From Cyanobium sp. ATX 6F1 (GTDB taxonomy: Bacteria; Cyanobacteriota; Cyanobacteriia; PCC-6307; Cyanobiaceae): a stretch of 47,221 nt of DNA. The translations under genes were made by a program, and so were the position numbers. The notes beneath the pieces were generated by a model, which had not been told where the DNA came from, searched no databases, and was given only the letters and a program-made list of their open reading frames with translations. The DNA lies in assembly GCF_024346315.1 (NCBI RefSeq), contig NZ_JAGQCS010000015.1:1-47221 (forward strand). The letters run 5' to 3'. Shown piece by piece: positions 25,797 through 34,163 of the stretch (position 1 is its first letter; every line of letters starts with the position of its first letter).

Positions 25797-26519
25797 ATGC
25801 CTGAGCTCCACCAGTTCAAACACTCCGCCTTCTGCGAGAAGGTGCGCCTGGTCCTTGCGGCCAAAGGCATCGACTACACGGTGGTGGAGGTGACGCCGGG
25901 CCTGGGTCAGTTCGAGCTGTTCCGCCTCTCAGGCCAGAAGCAGGTGCCGGTGCTGGTGGACGGCGGTGAGGTGATCGCCGATTCGACGGCCATCTGCCTC
26001 CACCTGGAGCGCACCGTTCCTGAGCCGCCCCTGTTGCCTTTGGACGATTTCGAGCACGCCCGTGAGCGGGCCCAGGTGTTGCTGCTCGAAGACTGGGCCG
26101 ACACCGCCCTGGCGGCCGGAGTTCGCCTGGCCCTGTTGCGGGCCGCCGTGGCCGATCCGGCCCTGCGCACCGCCCTGTTGCCTGAGTCCACTCCTGGAGC
26201 CCTGCGCTCCCTGGTGGGGGCCTTCCCGGGTGATCTGCTGGCCGGTGTCGGTCAGGTGGTCGGTCGCTCTCAGGATCAGCAGCTGGTGGCCAGCCTCGAG
26301 CAGTTGGCGGTGCTGGTGGCGGGTGAGGGCCACCTGGTCGGTCAGCGGCTCTCCCTGGCCGATCTGGCGGTGGCCGCGCAGCTCTCCCTGATCAAGTTCC
26401 CCGCCAGTGTCGGGGCCCCCCTGGCGGGCCGCGGCGTGCCGGGGCTGGCCGATTCGCCTCTGCTGGCGCCGTTGTTCGCCTGGCGCGATCGGCTCTACGC
26501 CCAGCTTGCCCGTAGCTGA
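25797..26519 (+). CDS. Glutathione S-transferase family protein
   Basis: A 240-residue protein. The thioredoxin-like N-terminal domain has LHQFKHSAFCEKVRLVLAAK, QKQVPVLVDGGEV (cis-Pro) and the glutathione-binding ADSTAICLHLE. An all-helical C-terminal domain ends with LVGQRLSLADLAVAAQLSL, the usual N-capping box region with its Asp. Catalysis probably uses the Ser/Cys in SAFC. The substrate is unknown. The next gene follows after ten bases. Confidence 0.88.
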   Translation: MPELHQFKHSAFCEKVRLVLAAKGIDYTVVEVTPGLGQFELFRLSGQKQVPVLVDGGEVIADSTAICLHLERTVPEPPLLPLDDFEHARERAQVLLLEDWADTALAAGVRLALLRAAVADPALRTALLPESTPGALRSLVGAFPGDLLAGVGQVVGRSQDQQLVASLEQLAVLVAGEGHLVGQRLSLADLAVAAQLSLIKFPASVGAPLAGRGVPGLADSPLLAPLFAWRDRLYAQLARS

Positions 26520-26529
26520 ACCCCCACCG

Positions 26530-26793
26530 ATGTCCGATCCACTGCTGCGGGAGCTCGACCACTACGTGGTGCTGGAGCCGGGGATTGAGGAACGGATCCT
26601 CTCGGCCGCCGAGACCGTCACCTGGCTCGCCGCTCAGCTCGCTTCCCTGGGCGCCGTGCCCACCGACCTGGCCGACCTGGGCACCGATGCGCTGCGGGCC
26701 GGGCGTCTGCTGGACACCGCCTGTGAACTGGAGCTGGAGCCCGGCTGCGCCGTGCAGTGGTTCGCGGTGCGCCTGGAGCCGCCCGGCTCCTAG
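26530..26793 (+). CDS. CRR7-family protein (chlororespiratory reduction 7)
   Basis: An 87-residue soluble protein. The start HYVVLEPGIEERILSAAE and especially the ending LLDTACELELEPGCAVQWFA followed by VRLE match the CRR7 family, known in plants as a factor needed for accumulation of the chloroplast NDH complex. A cyanobacterial role with NDH-1 is inferred from the family, not shown. ATG 26530 lies ten bases after the GST stop. The 3' end overlaps the convergent aroK gene by four bases. Confidence 0.75.
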   Translation: MSDPLLRELDHYVVLEPGIEERILSAAETVTWLAAQLASLGAVPTDLADLGTDALRAGRLLDTACELELEPGCAVQWFAVRLEPPGS

Positions 26794-27389
26794 GGCGCCG
26801 GTGCCACGGGACGCTCTTTGAGCACCGCCGGCAGGGCCTCCAGCACCTGCTGGGCCACCGCCTCGGGCGGGCCGCCCGCCTGGACGATGTGCAGATCCGC
26901 CTGGGCGTAGAGGGGCCGCCGCGCCTGCAGCAGCTCGATCAGGCGCCGTTCGGGCTCGGGCCCCGCCAGCAGCGGCCGGGGGGTGGGATCGGCCCGCAGT
27001 CGCCCGAGCAGCAGCTCGGCCGGGGCATCCAGCCAGATCACCACGCCCTGCTGCAGCTCCCCCCAGTTGCTCGGCCGGGTCACCACGCCGCCGCCGGTGG
27101 CGACCACCAGGGAATGCCAGCCGGCAATGCGATTGAGCACGGCGCTCTCGAGCTCGCGAAAGCCTGTCTCCCCCTCGCGCTCGAACAGCTCCGGGATCGG
27201 GCAGCCGGCCACCTGCTCAAGGGTGGTGTCGGCATCGAGAAAGCGGTAGCCCAGGGCCTCCGCCAGGGGGGCGCCGACGGCGCTCTTGCCGGCGCCCATC
27301 ATTCCGACCAGATAGACGTTCAGACCCTGAAGTCGCTGGCGCAAGCTCTGGCCCATGGGCGTGGGGTCGGGACGGCTGGATTTGGCCAT
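26790..27389 (-). CDS. aroK: Shikimate kinase
   Basis: This 199-residue enzyme phosphorylates shikimate at the 3-OH in aromatic amino-acid biosynthesis. Walker A is at about residues 29-36 (GMMGAGKS). YRFLDADTTLEQVAG and FREREGETGFRE-type motifs (here FEREGETGFRELE), VVATGGGVVTR and the LID-like TPRPLLAGPEPERR are all present. Start: ATG 27389 (MAKSSRP), because ATG 27401 would add four residues toward the divergent promoter. A basic N-terminal extension of about 20 residues precedes the kinase core. Confidence 0.94.
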   Translation of the reverse strand: MAKSSRPDPTPMGQSLRQRLQGLNVYLVGMMGAGKSAVGAPLAEALGYRFLDADTTLEQVAGCPIPELFEREGETGFRELESAVLNRIAGWHSLVVATGGGVVTRPSNWGELQQGVVIWLDAPAELLLGRLRADPTPRPLLAGPEPERRLIELLQARRPLYAQADLHIVQAGGPPEAVAQQVLEALPAVLKERPVAPAP

Positions 27390-27436
27390 AGCACGGGACA
27401 ACTTGCCTAGGATGCTGCCTTAACTCCCAGCTTGAG

Positions 27437-28348
27437 ATGACGGCAGTGGCTGCCCACGGCAAAGGCAGGGGCTGTGTGATCACCCGGCGGGCCACCTTCA
27501 GTGCCAGTCACCTGTACTGGCTGCCGGAGCTGAGCGCTGAAGAAAACCAGGCTCGCTTCGGCCGCTGTGCCCTGGCCCCGGGCCACGGCCACAACTACGA
27601 GTTGGTGGTGGCCATGGGGGGGGCGCTCGACGCCGACGGCATGGTGCTCAACCTCTCGGATGTGAAACAGGCCATCCGCCGGGAGGTCACCGATCCGCTC
27701 GACTTCCGCTTCCTCAATGAGACCTGGCCGGAGTTCGACCTGGGCACCCCCGGAGGGCGCCTGCCCACCACCGAGGCCCTGGCCCAGGCGATCTGGAGCC
27801 GGCTTGCCCCCCACCTGCCGCTGATGGGCCTGCGGCTCTACGAACAACCCACCCTCTGGGCCGACGTGCTCGGCAACCCCATGGAAGCCTTCCTTTCGAT
27901 CCGCACCCACTTCGCCGCCGCCCACCGCCTGGCCCGTCCTGAGCTTTCGGCGGCCGAGAACGACGCCATCTACGGCAAATGCGCCAGGCCCCACGGCCAC
28001 GGTCACAACTACCTGCTCGACGTCACGGTGCGCGGGGCGATCGATCCCCGCACCGGCATGGTCTGTGATCTGGCCGAGCTTCAGGGGATCGTGCAGGAGC
28101 TGGTGGTGGAACCCTTCGATCACACCTTCCTCAACAAAGACGTCGAGCATTTCGCCACCTGTGTGCCCACCGCCGAAAACATCGCCCTGCACATCGTCGA
28201 TCGGCTTGCCGCTCCGATCGCCGCCACCGGGGCCCGCTTGCACAAGGTGCGGCTTCAGGAGAGCCCCAACAACGCCGCCGAGGTGTTCGCCGAAACCCCT
28301 CAACTGGAGATGCGCCCCCACGCCCTTGAGGTCCTGGCGGCTGTTTGA
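27437..28348 (+). CDS. Tandem 6-pyruvoyl-tetrahydropterin synthase / QueD-like protein
   Basis: A 303-residue protein with two complete PTPS/QueD domains. Domain 1 (about 14-145) has FSASH (H25), C44 and GHGHNYEL (H50, H52). Domain 2 (about 153-295) has FAAAHRL (H163), C182, GHGHNYLL (H188, H190), FDHTFLN with H229, and E275 in VRLQESP. Zinc ligands and the catalytic Cys exist in both. The catalytic Asp-His motif is intact only in domain 2; in domain 1 it reads LDFRFLNE, with His replaced by Phe. The usual protein has one domain of about 120-150 residues. It may make 6-carboxytetrahydropterin (queuosine route) or a pterin; these cannot be separated here. Start: ATG 27437; a -10-like TAGGAT lies at 27408-27413. 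Confidence 0.85.
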   Translation: MTAVAAHGKGRGCVITRRATFSASHLYWLPELSAEENQARFGRCALAPGHGHNYELVVAMGGALDADGMVLNLSDVKQAIRREVTDPLDFRFLNETWPEFDLGTPGGRLPTTEALAQAIWSRLAPHLPLMGLRLYEQPTLWADVLGNPMEAFLSIRTHFAAAHRLARPELSAAENDAIYGKCARPHGHGHNYLLDVTVRGAIDPRTGMVCDLAELQGIVQELVVEPFDHTFLNKDVEHFATCVPTAENIALHIVDRLAAPIAATGARLHKVRLQESPNNAAEVFAETPQLEMRPHALEVLAAV

Positions 28349-29073
28349 GTGAGCTGAGGCTGGTGCTGGCCGTCAGCCTCGATGGCCGGCTCGCCCCCGC
28401 CGAAGGGGGCCCTGCCCAGTTGGGCGGTGCGGGCGATCGGATCGCCCTGGAGCAGGCCCTGGCCTGGGCCGATGGGGCCCTGATCGGCGCCCAGACCCTG
28501 CGCTTGCACGGCAGCACCTGCCTGATCCGGCGCCCGGAGCTGCTGGAGGAGCGCCGCGGCGCTGGCCAGGGCGAGCAGCCCATTGCCTTGGTGGTGAGCC
28601 GCAGTGGTGCCATCGATCCCTCGCTGCCTTTCTTTCATCAACCCCTGGAGCGCTGGCTGCTCGCCCCTTTGGATGCACAGGTAACCGGGTTTGAGCGCAG
28701 GCTGGCCCTGGGGCCCTGGCCCGCGCTTCTGGGGCAGCTGGGGGCCCTGGGCCTCAACCGTCTGGTGGTGCTGGGGGGCGCCCGGCTGGCGGGCAGCTTG
28801 CTGCAGGAGGCGCTGGTGGATGAACTGCAGCTCACCCTTTGCCCGCAACTGCTGGGCGGCGCGCACAGCTGGCTGCCTCCAGGCACTGTCCTGCCGCTGG
28901 GCAACTGGGAGCTTCTTGAGCACCGGTCCCTGGGCGAGGGGGAGCTGCTGCTGCGTTACGGGCGGCGGCGGGAGCCAGGCTCCGCTGCGCCGAGCTCGGC
29001 AGCCGAGGCAGCTCCAACGAAGACAGCTACGACGAAGGGGCCGGCAGGCCGAAGCGGCGCTGCAGATCCTTGA
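28345..29073 (+). CDS. RibD C-terminal-domain reductase
   Basis: A 242-residue protein of the dihydrofolate-reductase-like RibD_C family. It begins LRLVLAVSLDGRLAPAEGGP. WADGALIGAQTLR is the characteristic strand and loop, LNRLVVLGGARLAGSLLQEA follows, and VDELQLTLCPQLLGG ends the core. In riboflavin synthesis this domain reduces the ribosyl side chain; stand-alone versions often have unknown substrates. A low-complexity tail of about 30 residues (SSAAEAAPTKTATT...) overlaps the convergent gene. Start: TTG at 28345 overlaps the preceding TGA as TTGA. Confidence 0.85.
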   Translation: MSELRLVLAVSLDGRLAPAEGGPAQLGGAGDRIALEQALAWADGALIGAQTLRLHGSTCLIRRPELLEERRGAGQGEQPIALVVSRSGAIDPSLPFFHQPLERWLLAPLDAQVTGFERRLALGPWPALLGQLGALGLNRLVVLGGARLAGSLLQEALVDELQLTLCPQLLGGAHSWLPPGTVLPLGNWELLEHRSLGEGELLLRYGRRREPGSAAPSSAAEAAPTKTATTKGPAGRSGAADP

Positions 29074-29464
29074 GGGGCAGTTCCTGGAGGGTCTCGGGGG
29101 GCAGGTTCAACAGCTTGGCCACGCAGCGCTTGATCACCACCTCGCTGTCGTCGCCGATCCGGCCCGCGATCAGCTCACTGATCACCCCCAGGCTGCGGCC
29201 GCTGGCATCGGTTTCGTTGATCAGGCAGGTGCTGGCGGGGCCGGCCAGTTGCTGGCAGGGCCGCTGCAGAGATGTCTCCAGGCTTGCCACGCCGCCAGCG
29301 AGGGAGCGCAGGCAGAGCTGGTTGAGCCGTTGCTCCAGCTGGGGCCGCATCAGCATCAGCAGGGGTCGCAGCAGGCTGGCCCGGGCGGGCGGCGCCAGCG
29401 CCAGGCTCAGCAGGACAAGCCCGCTGGCTAGCGTTGAACCCCTAAGGCTTTGCCCCATCGCCAT
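29027..29464 (-). CDS. Small secreted protein, unknown function
   Basis: A 145-residue protein. The N-terminus (SLRGSTLASGLVLLSLALAP, cleavage near ARA-S, about residue 30) is a plausible signal peptide. The mature part is helical with five Cys, two close to each other near the middle (LQRPCQQLAGPASTC), and ends LPLKDLQRRFGLPAPSS. No family is recognised. Start: ATG 29464 or ATG 29458; both keep the signal peptide, and only eight bases separate it from the divergent FemAB-like gene. It overlaps the tail of the RibD-like gene by 47 bases. Confidence 0.7.
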   Translation of the reverse strand: MAMGQSLRGSTLASGLVLLSLALAPPARASLLRPLLMLMRPQLEQRLNQLCLRSLAGGVASLETSLQRPCQQLAGPASTCLINETDASGRSLGVISELIAGRIGDDSEVVIKRCVAKLLNLPPETLQELPLKDLQRRFGLPAPSS

Positions 29465-29472
29465 GCCCTTCG

Positions 29473-30654
29473 ATGGCTGAGCTGCAGGCCCGTTGGCACC
29501 GGTCCATGGCGGAGTTTCACCAGGGGCCATGGCAGGCGCTCGTCGAGGCGTCAGGGCTTCCCTTCTACTCCTGGAATTGGCTCCAGGGCCTTGAGTCCTC
29601 CGGCAGCATCGTGGCCAGTGAGGGCTGGCAGCCCCTCCACCTCGGGATCTGGCGCGGCGAGGTGCTGATCGCCGTCGCACCGCTCTACCTGAAGGGCCAC
29701 AGCTACGGAGAATTCGTCTTCGACCAGTCGTTCGCCCAGCTGGCGGGCCAGTTGGGGCTGCGCTACTACCCGAAGCTGCTGGGCATGAGCCCGGTGAGCC
29801 CGATCCAGGGCTACCGCTTCCACATCGCAGCTGGGGAAGATCAACTGGCGATCACGGCGTTGATGTTTCGCCTGATCGAGGAGTTCTGCCGCCAGAACGC
29901 TGTGCTCAGCTGCAACCTGCTCTCAGTGGATCCCGATTGGCTACCGCTGGTGGAGGCCTCTGGCTGGGCCCATTGGCTGAACCAGCGCAGCGAATGGACC
30001 AACAACGGCTTCAGCAGCTTCGACGACTACCTGGCGGGGTTCAACGCCAACCAGCGCCGCAACATCAAGCGTGAACGGCGCTCCGTCACCGAGGCCGGCC
30101 TCACCGTCACACCCCTGGTGGGGGAGGCGATCACGGAAGCTGCCCTGCTGCGCATGCACCGCTTCTACGCAGGCCATTGCAGCCGTTGGGGCGCCTGGGG
30201 CAGCAAATACCTCAGCGAAGCCTTCTTCACCTATGCCCATCGGCACCTGCGCGACAACCTGGTGCTGTTCAGTGCCCACCACGGCGACCCCAGCGACCCG
30301 GTGGCCATGTCGTTGTGCGTGTTCACCGATGACGACCTCTGGGGCCGTTACTGGGGCAGCGACCTTGAACTGGAGAACCTGCATTTCGAGGTTTGCTACT
30401 ACGCCCCGATTGCCTGGGCGATCGAGCGGGGGCTGCGCCGCTTCGACCCTGGAGCCGGTGGAAGCCACAAGCGCCGGCGGGGGTTCCTGGCCCAGAGTCA
30501 GGTGAGCCTGCACCATTGGAGTGATCCGCGCTTCGGCTCGATCATCCGCCGCTGGTTGCCCGAGGCCAATGCGGCCCAGCTCGAGGAGATCGAGGCGGTC
30601 AACGCCGAACTCCCGTTCAGCCGCCGGGAGGTGCGCCTGGAGGCCCCTGCTTAG
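29473..30654 (+). CDS. FemAB-like GNAT acyltransferase family protein (DUF482 type)
   Basis: A 393-residue protein with two GNAT-like halves. Typical features are FYSWNWLQGLESSGS at the start and LGIWRGEVLIAVAPLYLKGH. FNANQRRNIKRERRSV is the family motif before the second domain. The ending has GLRRFDPGAGGSHKRRRGF. The family is grouped with peptidoglycan-bridge acyltransferases, but most members, including this type common in Gram-negative bacteria, have no proven substrate. Start: ATG 29473. The DUF4346 gene follows after nine bases. Confidence 0.85.
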   Translation: MAELQARWHRSMAEFHQGPWQALVEASGLPFYSWNWLQGLESSGSIVASEGWQPLHLGIWRGEVLIAVAPLYLKGHSYGEFVFDQSFAQLAGQLGLRYYPKLLGMSPVSPIQGYRFHIAAGEDQLAITALMFRLIEEFCRQNAVLSCNLLSVDPDWLPLVEASGWAHWLNQRSEWTNNGFSSFDDYLAGFNANQRRNIKRERRSVTEAGLTVTPLVGEAITEAALLRMHRFYAGHCSRWGAWGSKYLSEAFFTYAHRHLRDNLVLFSAHHGDPSDPVAMSLCVFTDDDLWGRYWGSDLELENLHFEVCYYAPIAWAIERGLRRFDPGAGGSHKRRRGFLAQSQVSLHHWSDPRFGSIIRRWLPEANAAQLEEIEAVNAELPFSRREVRLEAPA

Positions 30655-30663
30655 CATCGGGCC

Positions 30664-31050
30664 ATGGCCACCCTCACCCCGTCCGACCGCCAGCGACTCG
30701 ATGATGGGTTGTCGAAGCGGTTCATTGCCCTGGATCCCGCCGGGTACTTCGTGATTCGCGTGGATGGGGAGGCGGGGGAATTGGTGGCGGAACACTTCGG
30801 CAACGCCATCAACGACCAGGGGTTGGCCGTTGACCCGGAGAGTGGGGAGGTGATCGCCTGTCGCGGATCAGGGCCGCGCGAACCTCTGGCGACCTACCGG
30901 GGTCGCTCCGCCAAGGAGCTCGGCATCGCCCTCACTGAAACGGCGGCGCCAGCGCCCCTGAGCCGGCTCGACCATGCCCTCTATCTCGGCCGCGAACTGG
31001 CCCGAGCGGAGCGCTGCCTGGAGCAGGGAATCCCCTACGTACAGGACTGA
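30664..31050 (+). CDS. DUF4346 protein
   Basis: A 128-residue soluble protein matching the DUF4346 pattern: GYFVIRVDGEAGELVAEHF, LAVDPESGEVIACRG, TYRGRSAKELGIALTE and the highly conserved LDHALYLGRELARAERCLEQ followed by GIPYVQD. In methanogens the family appears near tetrahydromethanopterin methyltransferase subunits; in cyanobacteria the role is unknown. It is convergent with the radical SAM gene, four bases apart. Confidence 0.85.
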   Translation: MATLTPSDRQRLDDGLSKRFIALDPAGYFVIRVDGEAGELVAEHFGNAINDQGLAVDPESGEVIACRGSGPREPLATYRGRSAKELGIALTETAAPAPLSRLDHALYLGRELARAERCLEQGIPYVQD

Positions 31051-31053
31051 GAC

Positions 31054-32664
31054 CTAGGCCGGCTGGAGTTCGCGGCTGGGTTGGCGGGAGCTCTCCGGGG
31101 GCTCAGGGGGCAGGGAGGCCAGCTGCTGCTGAATCTCCCGGGTCACCACCCCGCGGTACTCCTGGAAATGCTCGTTATGGGCGAGGGTCACCAGGAACTG
31201 CTCCAGGTTGTCAGGATTTTTGCGGGCGATCGTGGCCAGGGCACGCCAGAAGCGGCCGCGGGTGTCGCGCTTGATCCCCTGGCGCCAGATCACGATCGAG
31301 AGGGCGCGGATGTCAGTCCAGGTGGGCAAGGTGGCTTTCCCGAAGGCCGCTTTTGGCACGAACTGCTGCCAGCGCGGTTTACCCATCTTCTGGTAGTAAT
31401 GCGTGACCCGATCGATGTAGGCGTTGGGCTCGTAGAGCCGGCAGAAGGCATCGACGTATTCGTTGGCGATGTCACGGATCGGCCGGGTGGGCACGAAATT
31501 GAGCAGGTTGGTCTGGTTGACGCCCTTGGCATCGGCCTTCTCCTGGATGAGACGGCCTTCCTTTTCAAGGCGGTGCCAGAGACCCGTGTTCGGCAGGGCC
31601 TGAAGCATGCCCATCATCGCGGCGGGGATTCCGGTGCGGCTCACGAAGGTCACGATCCGGTCGCCGGCTCCGGTCTTCTCGCCGTCGAAGCCGATGATGA
31701 AGCCCGCCATCACGCGGATGCCATAGGACGTGATCCGGTCCACCGAATCCTCGAGGGAGCTGCGGGTGTTCTGGTGCTTGCCAGTCAACGAAAGGCTGGC
31801 TTCGTCGGGCGTCTCGATCCCGAGGAAGACGCTGTCGAAGCGGGCTTCCGCCATCATCTGCATCATCTCGTCGTCGGAGGCGAGATCCACCGAGGCTTCA
31901 GTGGCGAAACTGAACGGATAGTGATGGTCGATCTGCCATTGCTTGATGGCCGGCAGCAACAGTTTGGCGTTGCGCTTGTTGCCGATGAAATTGTCATCGA
32001 CAAGGAAGATCGAACGTCTCCAGCCGAGGTCATAGAGAGCCTGCAATTCGGCAACTAGCTGCTCTGGTGCCTTGGTGCGCGGCTTGCGGCCGTAGAGCAC
32101 GATAATGTCACAGAACTCGCATTGAAACGGGCAACCGCGCGAGAACTGAACGGACATTGAGTCGTAGGCATCGAGCTCGAGCAGATCGAAGCGCGGCACC
32201 GGGGTTCCGGTGACATCAGGCTTCTCTCCGTTGGAGCTGAAGCGACCACCGGTATCACCGCGTTCGATCGCTTCGATGAACATCGGCAAGGTGATCTCGC
32301 CTTCGTCGAGCACCTTGAAGTCGGCCAGATCGATTTCTGGGGCGTCGGGGGTGGAACTGGCAAAGGGACCGCCCACGGCCACCGGCAGGCCTCGCTGCTT
32401 GGCCTTGGCGATCTGCCGTTGCATGTCTTCCTTCTGGACGATCATTCCGGAGATGATCACCAGTTCGGCCCAGTTCCACTCCTCTTCGGTCACCTCCCTG
32501 ACATTGCGATCGGCGAGCTTCATCTCCCAGCTCTGGGGCAGCAGGGCTGCCACCGTGACCAGCCCGAGCGGGGGCAGCAGAACCTTGCGGTTCACCAGCT
32601 CGAGGATCTTCTCGTAGCTCCAGAACGTTTTGGGAAATTCCGGGTAGATGAACAGGGCGCGCAT
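31054..32664 (-). CDS. B12-binding-domain radical SAM protein (DUF4070 C-terminus)
   Basis: A 536-residue enzyme. The N-terminal Rossmann-like B12-binding-type domain (about 1-130) includes ALFIYPEFPKTFWSYEKILE and LPPLGLVTVAALLPQ. The radical SAM core carries CPFQCEFC (CxxxCxxC, [4Fe-4S] ligands; about residue 180) followed by RRSIFLVDDNFIGNK and DSVFLGIETPDEASL. A C-terminal DUF4070-like domain follows (FCRLYEPNAYIDRVTHYYQK). Relatives act in methylation or radical chemistry such as hopanoid modification; the substrate here is unassigned. Start: ATG 32664 (MRALFIYPEF), where the conserved sequence begins; ATG 32721 adds 19 unconserved residues. Confidence 0.87.
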   Translation of the reverse strand: MRALFIYPEFPKTFWSYEKILELVNRKVLLPPLGLVTVAALLPQSWEMKLADRNVREVTEEEWNWAELVIISGMIVQKEDMQRQIAKAKQRGLPVAVGGPFASSTPDAPEIDLADFKVLDEGEITLPMFIEAIERGDTGGRFSSNGEKPDVTGTPVPRFDLLELDAYDSMSVQFSRGCPFQCEFCDIIVLYGRKPRTKAPEQLVAELQALYDLGWRRSIFLVDDNFIGNKRNAKLLLPAIKQWQIDHHYPFSFATEASVDLASDDEMMQMMAEARFDSVFLGIETPDEASLSLTGKHQNTRSSLEDSVDRITSYGIRVMAGFIIGFDGEKTGAGDRIVTFVSRTGIPAAMMGMLQALPNTGLWHRLEKEGRLIQEKADAKGVNQTNLLNFVPTRPIRDIANEYVDAFCRLYEPNAYIDRVTHYYQKMGKPRWQQFVPKAAFGKATLPTWTDIRALSIVIWRQGIKRDTRGRFWRALATIARKNPDNLEQFLVTLAHNEHFQEYRGVVTREIQQQLASLPPEPPESSRQPSRELQPA

Positions 32665-32741
32665 TCCGTCCTGGCGGGGTGAATTCGAATGACGACGGCT
32701 GGACCAATCCAGGCGTGGCATCGGTAAAGGTATCGTCGCGT

Positions 32742-32752
32742 CACCTTAGGTG
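32742..32752. promoter_or_regulatory. Short palindrome in the divergent promoter of the radical SAM gene and petL
   Basis: CACCTTAGGTG is an 11-base palindrome (CACC-TTA-GGTG) in the 149-base gap between two divergent genes. On the minus strand GATACCTTTACC just beside it could hold a -10 box. Length is too short to be conclusive; a dimer-binding site is possible. Confidence 0.25.
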
Positions 32753-32813
32753 GTTCCGCCCTGGCCGGGGCCTGTTTCTGCTGTAATGGCGGGGTTGTGT
32801 TGCTCCGATCACC

Positions 32814-32906
32814 ATGGCTGTGGCCCTCTACCTCGTGCTTGTTGTCGGCGGGTTGGCTACGGCGGCGGTGGTCTCCGGTGTGTTGCGCGGCATCCGCCTG
32901 ATCTGA
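32814..32906 (+). CDS. petL: Cytochrome b6-f complex subunit PetL (30 residues)
   Basis: An ATG-started frame of 30 codons encodes one hydrophobic helix (VALYLVLVVGGLATAAVVSG) followed by VLRGIRLI. The ending matches chloroplast and cyanobacterial PetL, which finish in a G-L-x-K/x-I-R/K-L-I pattern. PetL is a single-helix peripheral subunit that stabilises the cytochrome b6-f complex in the thylakoid membrane. No strong Shine-Dalgarno is visible. The assignment rests on size, single helix and C-terminal motif. Confidence 0.8.
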   Translation: MAVALYLVLVVGGLATAAVVSGVLRGIRLI

Positions 32907-32936
32907 GCCCTGGCGCCCTGCCGCCGCCCAGTGAAC

Positions 32937-34163
32937 TCAGGTTGCCGGCAGCAGACGCCTGCGGCCGTTTCGAGCCAGTTCCCACAGGCCCAGCACCAGG
33001 CCGAGGCTTCCCAGCAGGGCGAAGGTGGCCCTCAGTCCGATGCTGAGGCTGAGGCTCGCCGCCAGCAAACCGCTCAGACCGCCGCCGCCGAGAAAGGCAA
33101 TCTGCCCCAGCCCCGCCATTCGCCCCCGCAGCACCACCGGGGAAGCCACCTGGGTGATCAGGTTGCTTCCCGCCAGCAACCCAGCCGTACCAGCCCCGAT
33201 CACCAGGGCCATCGCAAGGCTGAAGGCCTGATTGAGCGCCAGGGCCATCCCCAGCTGGGCCAGGGCCGTCACCAGGGTGCAGACCCCCAGCAGCAGGCCA
33301 GGCCGCCGGCTGAGTTGGGCACTGTTGCGCTGCAGAACCACCCCGCCGCTGATGCTGCCCACGGCGATCACGCTGGTGAAGATCCCCAGGTCCTGGGGGC
33401 TGGAGCCCACCAGCTGGGCGGCCATCAGCGGGGCCAGTCCGGGGTGGAAGAAGCCCACCAGACAGGCCACGCCGGTGAACAGCAGCACATGGCGCAGGGC
33501 ACCGCCGCAGTCGCGCCAGGCGCTGCCCAGGGATCCGCGGCTTCCGGCCTCGCTGCGCTGCTCCCGGTCGCGGTGGGGGTGGAGCAACCAGATCACCGTG
33601 GCGATCGGCAGCAGGTAGCTGGCGGCGTCGATGGCCAGGGCCGAGGTGGGCCCGGTCAGGGCCAGCAACCAGCCCCCGATCGGCGGGCCCACCAGCTTGC
33701 CCACGTTGAAGACCACCGAAAAGCTGGTGAGATAGGCAGGTAGCTGGTCCGGCTCATCCACCAGCAGAGCGCAGTACTTGTTGCGGGCGGTCAGTTCGAA
33801 GGAGCTGGCCAGCCCGACGATGAAGGTGCTCAGCAGCAACAGCGCCACCTGGGGGCCACCCTCGAGCAGCGGGATCGCCACGGCCCCCAGGGAGGCACCG
33901 ACCACCAGTCCCCACTGGGCTCGAATCAGGATCCTTTCGCAGCCCAGGCGGTCGGTCCAGACTCCGGCCAGGCCACTCACCAGCAGCGTGGGCAGGGCCA
34001 GGGCACCGAAGTGCAGTGCCAGCATCAGCGGGTTGTGGCTCCCGTTCATCAAGATCCAGCCCTTGGCCGTGATCCCGGCGAACGAGCCCGCCGTGGACAG
34101 TCCCGATGCGATCAGGAAGGTGGTGCGTTGATGGCGGACGACCCAGCTGAGCAGAGGGCTCAA
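32937..34163 (-). CDS. Major facilitator superfamily exporter (EntS-like)
   Basis: A 408-residue membrane protein with about 12 helices and the MFS loop motif [17 protein letters not shown] between helices 2 and 3. [20 protein letters not shown] and [20 protein letters not shown] are typical of the EntS/DHA3 drug-proton exporters. It probably exports a hydrophobic small molecule; the substrate is unknown. Start: TTG at 34163 overlaps the rimO TGA as TTGA, so it is likely co-translated with rimO. The 3' end faces petL. Confidence 0.85.
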   Translation of the reverse strand: MSPLLSWVVRHQRTTFLIASGLSTAGSFAGITAKGWILMNGSHNPLMLALHFGALALPTLLVSGLAGVWTDRLGCERILIRAQWGLVVGASLGAVAIPLLEGGPQVALLLLSTFIVGLASSFELTARNKYCALLVDEPDQLPAYLTSFSVVFNVGKLVGPPIGGWLLALTGPTSALAIDAASYLLPIATVIWLLHPHRDREQRSEAGSRGSLGSAWRDCGGALRHVLLFTGVACLVGFFHPGLAPLMAAQLVGSSPQDLGIFTSVIAVGSISGGVVLQRNSAQLSRRPGLLLGVCTLVTALAQLGMALALNQAFSLAMALVIGAGTAGLLAGSNLITQVASPVVLRGRMAGLGQIAFLGGGGLSGLLAASLSLSIGLRATFALLGSLGLVLGLWELARNGRRRLLPAT

